A stretch of 64,000 nucleotides of DNA from positions 3,720,501 to 3,784,500 of the forward strand of contig JAKNDB010000068.1 in the NCBI GenBank assembly GCA_024305405.1, read 5' to 3'. The notes under the pieces were generated by a model that ran no database searches, was not told the DNA's origin, and saw only the letters and a list, made by a program, of their open reading frames with translations. Both the position numbers and the translations under genes were made by a program. Shown one piece after another: positions 1-11,576 of this stretch. Numbering within the stretch: the first letter of the stretch is position 1; the number at the start of each line of letters is the position of its first letter. The DNA is from Dirofilaria immitis. Its lineage: Eukaryota > Nematoda > Chromadorea > Rhabditida > Onchocercidae.

Positions 1-551
1 TAAATGCGGAAATGTCTCAGCATACTGATGATCACTGTTCGTCACAATGTCGCTGCTATATTATTGCATTCAAGTAAAAAATTTAACGTTTTTAAAAACT
101 AAAATGTACATCGAGCAATAATTTATTTGCTTTAATTCGTCTCATACATTATGTGATTACTGTTTGATTACAACCGGAGCTTTTTACTCTCTCTTAATTC
201 TATAAGTTGGAGTTATATTACCGTAGTTGTAACCTAGTCATTTTACAAACTATATCTTATTTCTCACATTTCTCCGAATGAATTTTTCATATTACAAAAT
301 AGAGATGTTTCGCTGTCACTAATTTTATTGCGAAATTATGATTCTTAAAATTTCTTGGTATAAAATATCGGATTTTTTAAAACATTTTAATGCTTCGATT
401 CTAAATCTCATGTTTACATTTTATCACAAAATTTATCGTTAGTATTCTATCAATATACATAAATATAATGGTATAATCAGCAGAAATCTTAATTCTAAAC
501 ATTCAAACTATTACATTTTAATAATAAAAGGACTAAAAACAGAGATTAAGC
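1..551. other. AT-rich sequence, no gene seen
   Basis: Short AT-rich stretch downstream of the minus-strand gene that ends at 552. I see no coding exon, RNA gene or repeat in it. Confidence 0.5.
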
Positions 552-1636
552 TTAATCCCAACGTTGCCTAATAATTAGTTCCTCTAAACTATTTTCGATA
601 GTTCGATGTTCATGCAATAGATTACCAACATTCGCACGAGCTTTCAGTACTTTACCACTTCCAGCAATCTTTTTTAGGTTTTCCTGGCATACGACGTTGT
701 TCTGCTTCCAAAAATTCTTTTTCTCGCTGTTCCTCAGGTGTACCATATTTTTAATATATTCATGTTCCATTTCCTGGAAAAAAATATGAGAAATGTAACA
801 AGATAAAAAACAGACTATGAATAATTTAATAAAAAAACAGACTAAATTATTCATACTTAAATGTGCGCAGCGCTGACTCATTCTTGAAATCTAATATACT
901 CTTGCAGATACAAAATAATAATTTCTTTTCCACTATTCTAACAACACATCAATAGATTAAAAAGTATAGTAAGCTATTCACTTCATCAAAATCTAGCCAA
1001 GTTTATTTTATATACCACAAACAAGTGAGACAGATTTTCCGCCATTTTTCTTCCTTTTTTTGATAAAACTTTTCTTGACTTTTTTAAGTTTCTTAAGTAA
1101 TTAAACTAACTAAAAATCGAACATTTTACTAAATATTCCATGAGAAACATCAAATTTGAAATCTTTCTTCGAAATCTTTAAGAAAAAAAATAAAAATCAA
1201 TGCTTAATAGAAATAATGGAAACCTTTGTTAAAAAGGTGTTGCGAGGCACTTCATTACTTCATATTCCCGTTTCAATTTATTCTGCAATTCTCTGATAGC
1301 ATTGTTACTGATTGGATAATCTGGCCTACCTTTTCTAAAATTAGTAAATATTGTACTACAAAAAAATGAAATACATGGGATACTTCAAGTTAATCGCAAT
1401 ATCATAACTTTTGCAGCAATTCCATATCAAACCCTTTCATCTCCTCACTACTTCATTTCATATCCTCGCTCACATTTAAAAACCTTTTTTAACATATATT
1501 TTAGAAATACATACATTTTCAGTTTTGGAAGCGGGGTCCACGGTATCCGACTTCCCAAACACGACGATTCCATTCTGGAAGATTTAAATTCCTCCGCAAC
1601 CAGATTGACAATCGCATGGTACTTTATGTCATAGAT
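552..1636 (-). CDS. Unidentified gene, last three exons
   Basis: I do not recognise this protein. Three exons chain in phase: 1636-1515, 1334-1259 and 773-552, each bounded by AG/GT sites (acceptor AACAACAG, donor GTATGT; acceptor ATTTTAG, donor GTAATG; acceptor TTTTTCCAG) and ending at a TAA at 552-554. The readable segments are NLPEWNRRVWEVGYRGPRFQ, then GRPDYPISNNAIRELQNKLK, then GTPEEQREKEFLEAEQRR, and the C-terminal end ENSLEELIIRQRWD. The second half is charged and looks helical or coiled-coil. The frame changes in A/T runs near 748-752 and 670-675 and near 1600 and 1540; one-base corrections give a single open frame. The 5' exons above 1636 were not found. It could be a small mitochondrial or nuclear structural protein, but that is a guess. 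Confidence 0.5.
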
Positions 1637-2491
1637 CTGTTGTTTATGTCATTTCCTAACTTTGATTCTTGAAATATTAATCTTACAAGCAATTTCATAG
1701 AAACCGACATTTTGGGCATTTCATTCTGTTTTTCATATACAATTTCTAATAATCAACAATAGTTCATTAAATTAACGGCTCTGAATTTGCAGAAATCTTG
1801 CAATATTTCTAAACAAATACTAGAATTCTACGGATGGTTAATTCGAGCATTTTTGATCAGCTATGAAAAAACAATCGTATGTTCTTACATCCTATTAGTC
1901 TTTTCGGAATGGAAAAAATTTCTTGAATCAGTTTTCTTATCGAATACAACCGAAATGTAATTTCAGTTGTTTTGTAGAAGAATTGCGAAACAAATAAACC
2001 TCTGTGATAAAACAAAAACAAGAAAGAAGAATATGGATATTAAATGTTTATATTAATTATATCAATCCATTATAAAGTTAAGTTCACCATAAACAATATT
2101 TATCAAAATTTATGTTTGAATACCCAAATCAGAGATTTCAGCATTAGGAAAAATATTAGGAATAATTCGTCAAAATATAAATCATTTTTCTCAAAAAATG
2201 TGTAAAATTAGGACAAATTTCAAAAAAAATCGAAATTATTTCATGCCACTTACTTGCTTTTGTGTTTTATTTATATCAAAAATGCGAGGTATTTAGTGGA
2301 ATCGACAAAGAGGAATTTTTCAGTATTCATGCAACATACCATTTCTAATAAAGAGATATTATAAGAGCCTAATAAATTGGCACAAACTTAGATGTAAATT
2401 TAAAAAACTAAACAAAATCCACAACCTAAACAGAGAATCCAAGACTTTACAATAAAATGAAAGTGAAATTAGTTTAAATATTAGACTTTTA
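1637..2491. other. Intron or intergenic, no exon identified
   Basis: This stretch separates two minus-strand genes. It should hold the missing 5' exon(s) and promoter of the gene at 552-1636, but I could not identify an exon with confidence. Confidence 0.35.
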
Positions 2492-5400
2492 TCATAGATG
2501 TCGAATTGGACCAGCACTACCGATACGAGCCGGACGCCTTAATTCGTTCAATAATAATCGAATACCCTGGGCCCAACTAGTTCGAGTTTCGATTGGGAAT
2601 GATACTTGTAATTGTTCGAAAAATTGATATGCTTCATCAAACAAGTCACGATCCAGTGCTGCAAATCCAACTTTTTACAAATCTGTTGCTTATAAATTAA
2701 AATTATATATAAAGATCACTGAAATGAGACAAAACAAACGTATTTACTACTGCATGACTACTTTAGCATAAATTAATAAACAATTATAGCTTAATAACCT
2801 ATTCGCGCCATCACTCATTCATCAATCTATTCGCTATCCATTCATTTATCATTGACAGCAACGGTAAATTTTCAACAGCTTTTTTTCCGATATTGGGAAA
2901 TTTGTTAAGTAGATACTGATCTCGTTCTTCAAGAAAGAGTCACCCCAAGAAAATTAAGTGTTTAAGTGTTATAAAAATTTGATCATACCATCAACAACAA
3001 AATTTAATTTCTTGATGCAACTATCTGTCACTTGCCCTGCATTCATCGATTCGTTTAGTTGATTTATACGTAGTTGGATTCCATCTCTAGTTACTCCTAA
3101 AAATTGTAAATCATTCTTTAAACACAGGATTTAGACAAATATCAAAAGCTTATGAAATTCTAAAAAGAATTTTCATAGTTCGATGGAAAAAATGGCTTCA
3201 GTGGGTCTATAAAAACTTAAGATTTCGATCAGTTTTTATTTTTAATTGATCATACAAGAGACTTTCTTTCTTGCTTTTTATCCTATGTTATGTTCATCGA
3301 AAGGAATAAATTTCATAAGGGGATAAGACATATTATATAACGGTATAAATAAAGAAATATTTACAGATGGGAGCTTGTATGTAGCTTTGATCAAAAACTG
3401 GACGAGCTGAAAGCCACTCAACGACACATCACCAGCAGCTTTTATAGGTGCTACATAATCAATTGGATGTGGCGATGTAGCAGGCCTTCTATTATTTTCA
3501 TTTATCATCTAAAAATACAGAGAAAATTAGCTAAACAAATACTTTTAGATATGTATAATGAATAATCTTTCTATGAAAACCAACTGCCATACTGAAATTC
3601 TGATTTCATACAATCTGCATTCGCAATTTTCGAACAACCAATCACACTAACTTCTGTAAACATTGAATGGAATCGAATTCCAGCTTACATTAGGTGGAAT
3701 ATAAATTAAAGCATTCGGATTTCTTTCAATTGGAGGTGCGACTTGACCTGCTAAAGTGCATAAATTCGGGTCATAGCATTTCTGAAACTCATTTAATACT
3801 GAGGATCTGAAATTCTCTTTCAAAAGTAGTGCCAATATCATTGGAAAATACTTGTAGCTCTTATAGTTTAATAAATTCTTTCATGAAAAGATCGGATTTT
3901 AATAAAACTGCAAAACTGATATTTAAAAAAGCTAGCTTTTTCTAGACTTTTCTAAAAATTGTAAATAACTACAAGCAGCTTTATATAATTATTCAGAACA
4001 ATGCTATTTCTTAATAAATTAATTTGCATGGTGTTACTGCCGAAACAATAAAAATACCAACAGTTACCTGAAAACAACTTTCAGATTTATTAAACGGCAG
4101 ACTTATCGATTTCGGTAGTATCTGCTGCTGAGAATCTGCAATATACGAATTAGTTTATTTTGCTTATTCCAGACTGTAATTGCTTTCAATTCCATAATTT
4201 GCACATTTCCTAAGTATGAAAAACCAAAGACAGAAAGACGGTGAAATAATGCTTTATTTTTTAAAATAATGCTTTATTTAAGCACGTCACATTACACGAA
4301 TTACGGAGATAAGACAAAAATAGAAAAATATATAGTAGAAGCTTGCAATAAATCATTAGAGCAATATAATTAGTATCAGCTAGTAAAACAATGATAACAT
4401 TTTACTGTGACTATTAGGTATTGCTATTAATAATGCTAATCGAAAAGTCTCATCATACATTATCGGTATGCCACCCTTCAATTATAATAAAGCTTAAAAG
4501 GAGGTATTTAAATATTTCAAGGAAGAAATAAATCTATATCAAAACATATCAAATTCGTCACCTGGGACATTGAACGCATCGAAAATAGAACGCTGTTTCA
4601 AGGATGGAGATTTCTCTACAGATCGATCCTGCATTTCATTTGTGGATGGAGAAGAAGAATATGGGACAAATGAATTCATCATGGCATTATTTGGCACTGG
4701 TGCCGAAATAACTGATTGTGCAGCAGATTCACAAACTCTAGCTCCCTGACCTGAAGCTACCACTGGAATCTGAGTTGGAACTATTGGACTTCCGAGTTTC
4801 GGTGAGTAGACTGGTTGCACCAAATTTGTAAGTGACGGTGAAGAACTAGATGCCTAAAATTATATCAAAATATCATTTTCTTTTTATTTTTTAATAGAAA
4901 GTGATGCGCCTCAACTTTTTCGCATATTTTCAATTAATCTGATAAAATGATTTCATAATTACATTAACAAGTTCTTATTTGCTACTCTGTTTCTCCTATT
5001 CCAGAACTTTAATTTCTTGAAAATTTTTCTATTGAACATGATAGATATGTAAAAATTTCTCAATCATATTTTGTTGCCACAATTCAAAACTGTTCAGAAA
5101 TGCTTCAGAATTGCAGTAAATAATGATAATAAGTACTGAATATGATTCTTTTTTAGAAAGCATTTTTTTGGATACATCATTCTTTTATTCCAAATCGAAA
5201 TCAATATCATTTGATAAGCCAGCTCGTTAAAAAAAAAAAAGGTATTAAAAAGAAATTGAAACTTACTATTCGTAAAAGTACTAGTCTGAAATTTCAAATG
5301 AAAGAAATTACAAGGAATAAGAAAGACATGAATGGATGAATGAAGAAGTCTGCTGAAATAGTATAACTGTTCTATTTCTGAATAAATAATTTCTAATCCT

Positions 5401-5577
5401 AAATTTGGAGAAACTAGAAAGCAGTACTTGAATGGAAGGATGTACGGGACGCCGATGTCTATTTGCCAATATAGCTGTACTGGGTGATGAAGGTGTTTTG
5501 GTGGGGTCAAGCACCGCAGGTGGATCATTCCAACCAGGGTTGAACATGATGATAACGGCTGTAAATAGGACATCCAA
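2492..5577 (-). CDS. SRA1: SRA1 / Sec31-like domain protein
   Basis: Homologue of steroid receptor RNA activator protein 1. Seven exons: 5577-5428, 4853-4562, 4135-4068, 3781-3689, 3508-3365, 3115-2989, 2658-2492, giving about 346 residues in one frame with consistent phases and no indel needed. The N-terminus carries GWNDPP, the signature of SRA1, shortly after two candidate start methionines (residues 1 and 11). A long Pro/Ser/Gln-rich linker follows. The C-terminal three exons carry the helical SRA1 domain: GIQLRINQLNESMNAGQ, LNFVVDALDRDLFDEAYQFF, TSWAQGIRLLLNELRR, matching the helical bundle shared with the Sec31 C-terminus. Exon 6 starts at a weak acceptor (TTTAAAG at 3116); a stronger one 19 bases downstream would break the phase. 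The length exceeds human SRA1 (about 236) because of the linker. Full Sec31 is excluded: there are no WD40 repeats. Confidence 0.82.
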
Positions 5578-7140
5578 CAGATCCCTTACAACCTAAAAGT
5601 AATAACCAATTCGAAAATATTATGCTAAAGGATTCTACTGAATTTAGGAATGTTCTAAATTTAATCTTGTGAATAAACGGAATTGACTAGCACTACGTAT
5701 CAAAAACGTCGAAATTTTGTTAATACAAAAAAATAGGCTACGATTTTTTTATACTAATTTTGCTATCATCTTGAATAGTCTGCTTGCTTATTGCGATACT
5801 GTCTAAATGATCTTACTAGCTATTCTTCTGAATGGTTTTCTACTGTCAATTATTTATATATCATAGGAAACATCAACTTCATTATTGAATGAAATTAACT
5901 CAAGTTTTAAAATCAAATCTCGATTAACCTCATATCACTCCAGTTAACCTCATTTATATAGCCATATCTTTTCTAGAACAAAATCTCTATATTTTAATAA
6001 AATTATAAAATTTAGAAAACACTGTAACACCATACCTTCCACTCAAGAAAACTTTATGCAGCCCAAATATTGTCTTACAATGAAAACGTAACAATATGAC
6101 GTGTGATAATCTCATTGGAAATACGTAGTAATTTCATCGGACATGGTGATAAAAATTGTTAATATTACTAGAACGTCACAATAGTTTATCAACTTGGAGG
6201 AATTTTATTTTTAGTCTTAAAATAAGCTTTTTAATCAAGAAGCAGTTGTACTAAAAGAAAAGAAATTAGTTATTGTGATATACTTTGAAGAATGCCTATT
6301 TCATAGAAGAGAAGGCTTTTCATATCGTAAATGAATGAGAAAATAATTTAGAGAAGACATAAAAGAAATGATGAATGATATTATATGTTAGTGTAAAAGT
6401 TAAAATAAAATTCAAAATATTAAATATTCTGTGAAAGAATCTATTCTTTCCGATAAAATTTCATTTTTCTTTTTTTCCCCTTTCGGAAATAGAATAGAAC
6501 CAAAATTAATTTATTACTTTATAAAAAGACGAAAATCTCGCATAAAGTGAAGAAGCTTCAACATATTAGCAAAGTACAGTAATCCAATAATCCATTCTTT
6601 ATCATTCAAGAATATTCACCTTTAACATACCGTAATTACTTGTAATAATAAATCTCATCTCGCCTCGCTTCATTAGTGCAATTTCGCTTAAAAATTATCG
6701 AACATAACTATATATCATTTCTTAACTAAACTTTCTTCAAATTTATTTGCCTTCATCTTCTTATTTCCACGAAATTAATGAATCAAAATTTAAGATTTAA
6801 CATTTAAATAACGAACTACAGGTATACTGTAAAAGAATAATTCCAATTTTATTACCGTAATAACATTGTTTGAAAATTTTCCCAATTATAATTATGCTAA
6901 ATTTATCATTTCTTAACTAAATGTTCTCATTCAATTCCTAAACTTTCCCCAAATTTATTTGCTTTTATCCTCTTACTTCTATGAAATTTAATAAAAACAA
7001 TTTAAAATTTAAAATTTAACAAAAAAAAGAAGACGAGCCTATCTTAGTGAAAGAGAAGAAAAATTACAACTTTACTAAAATCAATTTACACCTATTATGA
7101 AGTATTTTTATTTCCGTTGCTAATCTTCTCTTTAAAATCC
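5578..7140. other. Upstream flank of SRA1, no gene seen
   Basis: About 1.5 kb of AT-rich sequence 5' of the SRA1-like gene. I see no exon or RNA gene. The SRA1 promoter must lie here, but no element stands out. Confidence 0.45.
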
Positions 7141-7143
7141 GTA

Positions 7144-7302
7144 AAATACATACATACATACATACATACATACATACATACATACATACATACATACATA
7201 CATACAAACATACATACATTATATATATATATATGATATATATTAATATATGTAAATATGTTTGTATGCCTACCTCTATATATATATATGTATGTATGTG
7301 GG
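7144..7302. repeat. (ACAT)n and (AT)n microsatellite cluster
   Basis: A nearly pure ACAT tetranucleotide array (about 7144-7219) runs into AT dinucleotides and then a short ATGT array ending near 7300. Confidence 0.95.
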
Positions 7303-7469
7303 CGTAAATTATAGCTTATTGATATTTGTCACTTATCACCTAGGTTACCTATCTAAGCAAAATTGAATTACTTCATGTAGAAAATTTCATAAAAGCAATA
7401 GAGTTAAAGTAATCAATCTTATAAAAAACACTCAATATATATCATTTATCTATGAATTCATTCAGGCAT

Positions 7470-7570
7470 GTATGTTGTATGTATGTATGTACATATGTAT
7501 ATGTATGTATGTTGTATGTATGTATGCATGTATGTATGTATGTATATATGTATATATGTATGTATGTTGT
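7470..7570. repeat. (ATGT)n microsatellite
   Basis: Interrupted ATGT/TATG array. Its unit is the reverse complement of the ACAT array about 170 bp to the left, so the two could pair as hairpin arms. Confidence 0.92.
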
Positions 7571-8321
7571 AAAGATATATTATTAATTAATAAAATTATT
7601 TAATGTAAAAAAAAGAAAAGATTTAATTTGATAAACGAATATTTAAAAACATAAACTATAAAACGTTGGAAAAAAAAGATAAAAAAATGGATAAATTTAA
7701 GAATCAAATGTTTAGTTATTTTTCTTAATATTGGAAATTATTAAATTAATTATTTTATTATCATAACAGTGTTAATATTAAATTAATTTTATTTTAATGT
7801 ATGATAAATATTTCGTAATAATTTTATATAAATCATTCATTGATTGATAGAAGTTAATTATTATTAATGAAATGAGATATGTTAGATATATGAGATAAAC
7901 TAAAAATAATTTAATAGTTATCAAAGAATGATTATGATCAGTGCTTATCATTAAACTAATAAAATTTGCAATTTATATAACATTTTTTTATTCGTTTATT
8001 TATGTAAGATTGGAATGAATTTTTTTATTAAATTCGAATGTTTGTAACTAAAAGAGTAAAGTTTAAAATGAAATAATATTTTATACCTTTAAGTTATGAT
8101 TATTGATTATTCTTTTTTTTTTTGATTTAAAGATTACACGAATCAGAAGATGAAGAAGAAGAAGAAGAAGTGAAAGATGTAATTTATATTTATTGTTTAT
8201 TACTAAAAATTTAAATTTAATCTTTAGTTTCTTCAAGTTTTGAAATGCTGCAAATGAAATGAGCATCTTAATTGAAAAAAGACTGTGTTATATAATGCAC
8301 AATGAAATGCTTGGAGAAAAT

Positions 8322-8460
8322 AACGGCAACAAAAGTTGACAGTGAAAAAATTGATGGCTATGAAAGCTGATGGTGGCGAAAGTTGATGGAAGCGAAAGTT
8401 GATAGCGACAAAATTTGATAGCAACAAAAATTGGTAGCGACGAAAATTGGTGGCGACAAA
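8322..8460. repeat. 16-bp minisatellite, about nine degenerate units
   Basis: Consecutive 16-base units of the form GTTGATGGAAGCGAAA, GTTGATAGCGACAAAA, ATTGGTAGCGACGAAA. Purine-rich on this strand and more GC-rich than the surroundings. Confidence 0.8.
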
Positions 8461-8744
8461 AAATTAAAAATTAAACCAATATGTGACAAGCATATTTGAA
8501 AAATAAATAAAATTTTTTTAGCATATTTAATATAATAATTTATAAATGAAAAAATTTATAAAATTTCCAATTTAATTTAATTTTTAATTATACTTTGAAA
8601 AGAAATTAAATTCAATAATTAATATTAAATATTTTCATATAAAATTAACGCACTTAAAAGCTAATTTGTAAGTCTCATATCCAAAACTAATTTTGATAAA
8701 AGTAATATCACAAATATTCCTTCAATATTTATTTACTTCAAATA

Positions 8745-8820
8745 AGAAAAGAGGAGAGGAGAAGGAGAGAAAGAGAGAAAGAAAGAGGGAGAGAGAGAAA
8801 GTGAGTGTGAGTGAGAAAGA
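8745..8820. repeat. (GA)n-rich purine tract
   Basis: GAGA/GAAA-rich low-complexity tract. Confidence 0.85.
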
Positions 8821-8922
8821 AACTATGTTTCATATCTTTTTTGCTCCGGTGGTACTAAAAGATTGATATCTTTTTAGAGATGTGGTTTACTGATAACAAA
8901 TTCAAATAATCAAATTCGATTG

Positions 8923-8978
8923 ACAACAACAACAAGAACAACAACAACAACAACATTAACAACAACAATAACAACGGC
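8923..8978. repeat. (CAA)n trinucleotide tract
   Basis: Interrupted CAA/AAC trinucleotide array. Confidence 0.85.
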
Positions 8979-9074
8979 AACAGCAATCAATAAATATCGT
9001 TGCTCCAATTAAAAATTCATTTACAATCAACAAAATTTCAATCAATTTGAGTATTTTTGAAAGGATACACAAAT

Positions 9075-9075
9075 G

Positions 9076-9130
<55 letters not shown>

Positions 9131-9140
9131 GTATATGTAT
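9075..9140. repeat. (AT)n microsatellite
   Basis: About 25 AT units followed by GTATAT repeats. The open frames that cross it (poly-Tyr/Ile) are artefacts of the repeat. Confidence 0.97.
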
Positions 9141-9455
9141 TATCAATAAAATTTTGTTATATTACAATAATTCCTCTTTTTGCCATTTATTCATTTCTCG
9201 AGCACTTTTTTTTCTTTCATTCTCGATCAATCACCTTCTCTTCATTCTTCATTCTTTACCTTTATTACCAAAATTTTTTCAAACTTTTTTCTTTTTTTTT
9301 TTTATTTAATTTTTTCTTTATTCTGTTCGGTTGTTTTTATTCAATAAAATTATTGATTATAATATTTTGTATTTATTTATATCATTGCTTTTTTATTTTA
9401 AATAATTTTTAATTTTATTAAATAGCATAGTTAGTATTATGATTAGTTTTATTGT

Positions 9456-9581
9456 GAGTAATTAATCTCCGATTCCATTCATTTTACAATTTATTTCGAG
9501 TAATTAATTTCCGATTTCGTTCATTTTACAATTTATTTTGAGTAATTAATTTCCGATTTCGTTCATTTCACAACTATTTCA
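9456..9581. repeat. 42-bp tandem repeat, three copies
   Basis: Three head-to-tail copies, starting at 9456, 9498 and 9540, of a unit beginning GAGTAATTAATTTCCGATTT. The second and third copies are more alike than either is to the first. Confidence 0.9.
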
Positions 9582-11576
9582 TCAACGGGAAATATAATAT
9601 TTTGAATATTAAAGAAATTTAAATATTTTTTTCTTTTTTAAAACTAAATAGAATATCATTTCAATATATTTAATTTTGATTTGAATTTTTGCTAAAAATA
9701 TTCATTAACAATTGATATATCTGTACTACGAATAATCGATCAATAATACAGATTGTGTGATATTTTAACATTTCAATGAATCCAATACTAAATCAATGAA
9801 TGATAATTTTAAGATATCTAGAATAATCATGAAATGGGTCAAAGTTTATAAAATAGCTCAGTATGATGAATAAAGTGATAATTTGAATATCCACCCGGAA
9901 ATATGTAAAAAACCGACCCGTGATACAGATTAATATAATGTTTTATTTTGCTGAATCCATTGCTAGCTGAATCAGATGCAATCATGGAACTGATAAAAGC
10001 TTTAAAATTAGCGAACTTTGACAGTTATTTTTCAATGTTATTGAAGTTATCAATATAGTAATATGATATGGTGATATCCGCAATAAGGAGGAATATGATA
10101 AACTTCCTGGGGCATCATTTGGTAATCATTCTATTAATCTTTTCCTTATTAAATAAACAATAATAAAGCATTTTTTCCTGATAAGGACTCGATGCTAGAA
10201 TATAGCATATGTGAGATCTGGAAAAAACAATTTGTTGTTAAGCTAAGATTGATCTAAAGAATCTATCTTATCTTAAATGAAACATCTGAAATATAAGCTA
10301 TCATTTTGTTTCCCTCCATGAAATATCTGCTCCGGTATGCTGAATATCTCAAATATACTGTGATGCCCTACTATGCTTTTTAAAATTATCGCGTTATAAT
10401 CTTCAGAAGTCGATAGATTACTGAGAATGTGAAGCTAAGATTGGAATCTGATAAGCATTAGTTCATGCTAAACAAAGAGAGAGAATTGAGAATGAAAGAT
10501 GGGAGCAAAAGAAAGGACGTTGAATGAGGAGGATGATGGTGCTTGTATGAGAGATGAAATTGATAATGATAGCTTGCTGGAGATAAGGAATAACGGATGT
10601 GCTTGTAGGTGATTTGATCAGATAAGGGACTAGCTTGGCTTCCTTTGCATTTGCTTGCATCGAGAATGAATTGAGTTTTGTGAAGCTCTTCTGTTCCTCT
10701 CCGTTTCGACCCCAATATATTCCATTTCTCCCAGTTGCTTCAGCTTCATTTTCATGGGCTTCAACCGAATGAATGAATGAATGATATAGTTGATGAGAGG
10801 AAACGATGTCTTTTTGCTTATCGTTTCCTTTCAATCATTTCCCACTTCTTCTTCTATCATTGTCTTTTCCTTCAAACTTTTCTTCCATTCAAGAAGACTA
10901 TAACTATCACTTCTGTGAATCCTTTTTTATCTTATTTTGCATGTATATGAATGATATAGAATCTTAAAAGTATTTCTATTTGACCTGCCACAAATGAATT
11001 AGGTTTGATTATTATTGTTATGGTTATTGTTATTGTTATTGATATCTAAGCAACAATTATCAGTAGGTATATACTTCATAGTTTTATTTATTATTTTTAA
11101 TTTTTGACTGTATTCACTTTTTTTTACTCATAGTGATAATGTTTAAAATAGATCTATAATTATTAATCTTATCCACAGACATTATCATTACATTTATTTT
11201 ATCTATAAATCTTATCATTAAGCTTATTTTATCTATAGATATAAAAATATTACGCTTAATTTATTTCTTCTTTGTCATTATTGCTAAAATAACATACATA
11301 TGTCCTTTTTACGTGGAATTAATTTTTTTGCGTAAAATTAATATATTTTTTCGCATGATATTAATGATATTTTTACGTGAAATTAATGATATGTGATATC
11401 AGCGATTGATAAAAGAACATTGGAATATGCATAAAATTATGCAAACAAAATTGTATAAGTAATTATTGAAATTTTTTCAACAATTTAGGAAATGACAAAA
11501 AATTTCAAATTATTTTGATCAATAACAATATCATCAATTGCTTTCTTAAAAAAAGAAAAAGGAAACAGAAACGAAA
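9582..11576. other. Intergenic, upstream of the zinc-finger gene
   Basis: No gene assembled. The part at about 10440-10840 is less AT-rich than its flanks and has open frames on the minus strand, but I see no splice-consistent or family-recognisable protein. A short TTATTG-rich run lies near 11010-11045. The promoter of the zinc-finger gene is expected here. Confidence 0.4.

Noticed and set aside
5094..5573. 159-residue minus-strand open frame
   Set aside because: It overlaps SRA1 exon 1 in the wrong frame and runs through its intron.
9047..9412. Plus-strand open frames with poly(Tyr-Ile)
   Set aside because: They come from the (AT)n microsatellite and T-rich flank.
10458..10834. Two overlapping minus-strand open frames
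   Set aside because: Neither shows a family motif or compatible splice sites; composition alone could explain them.
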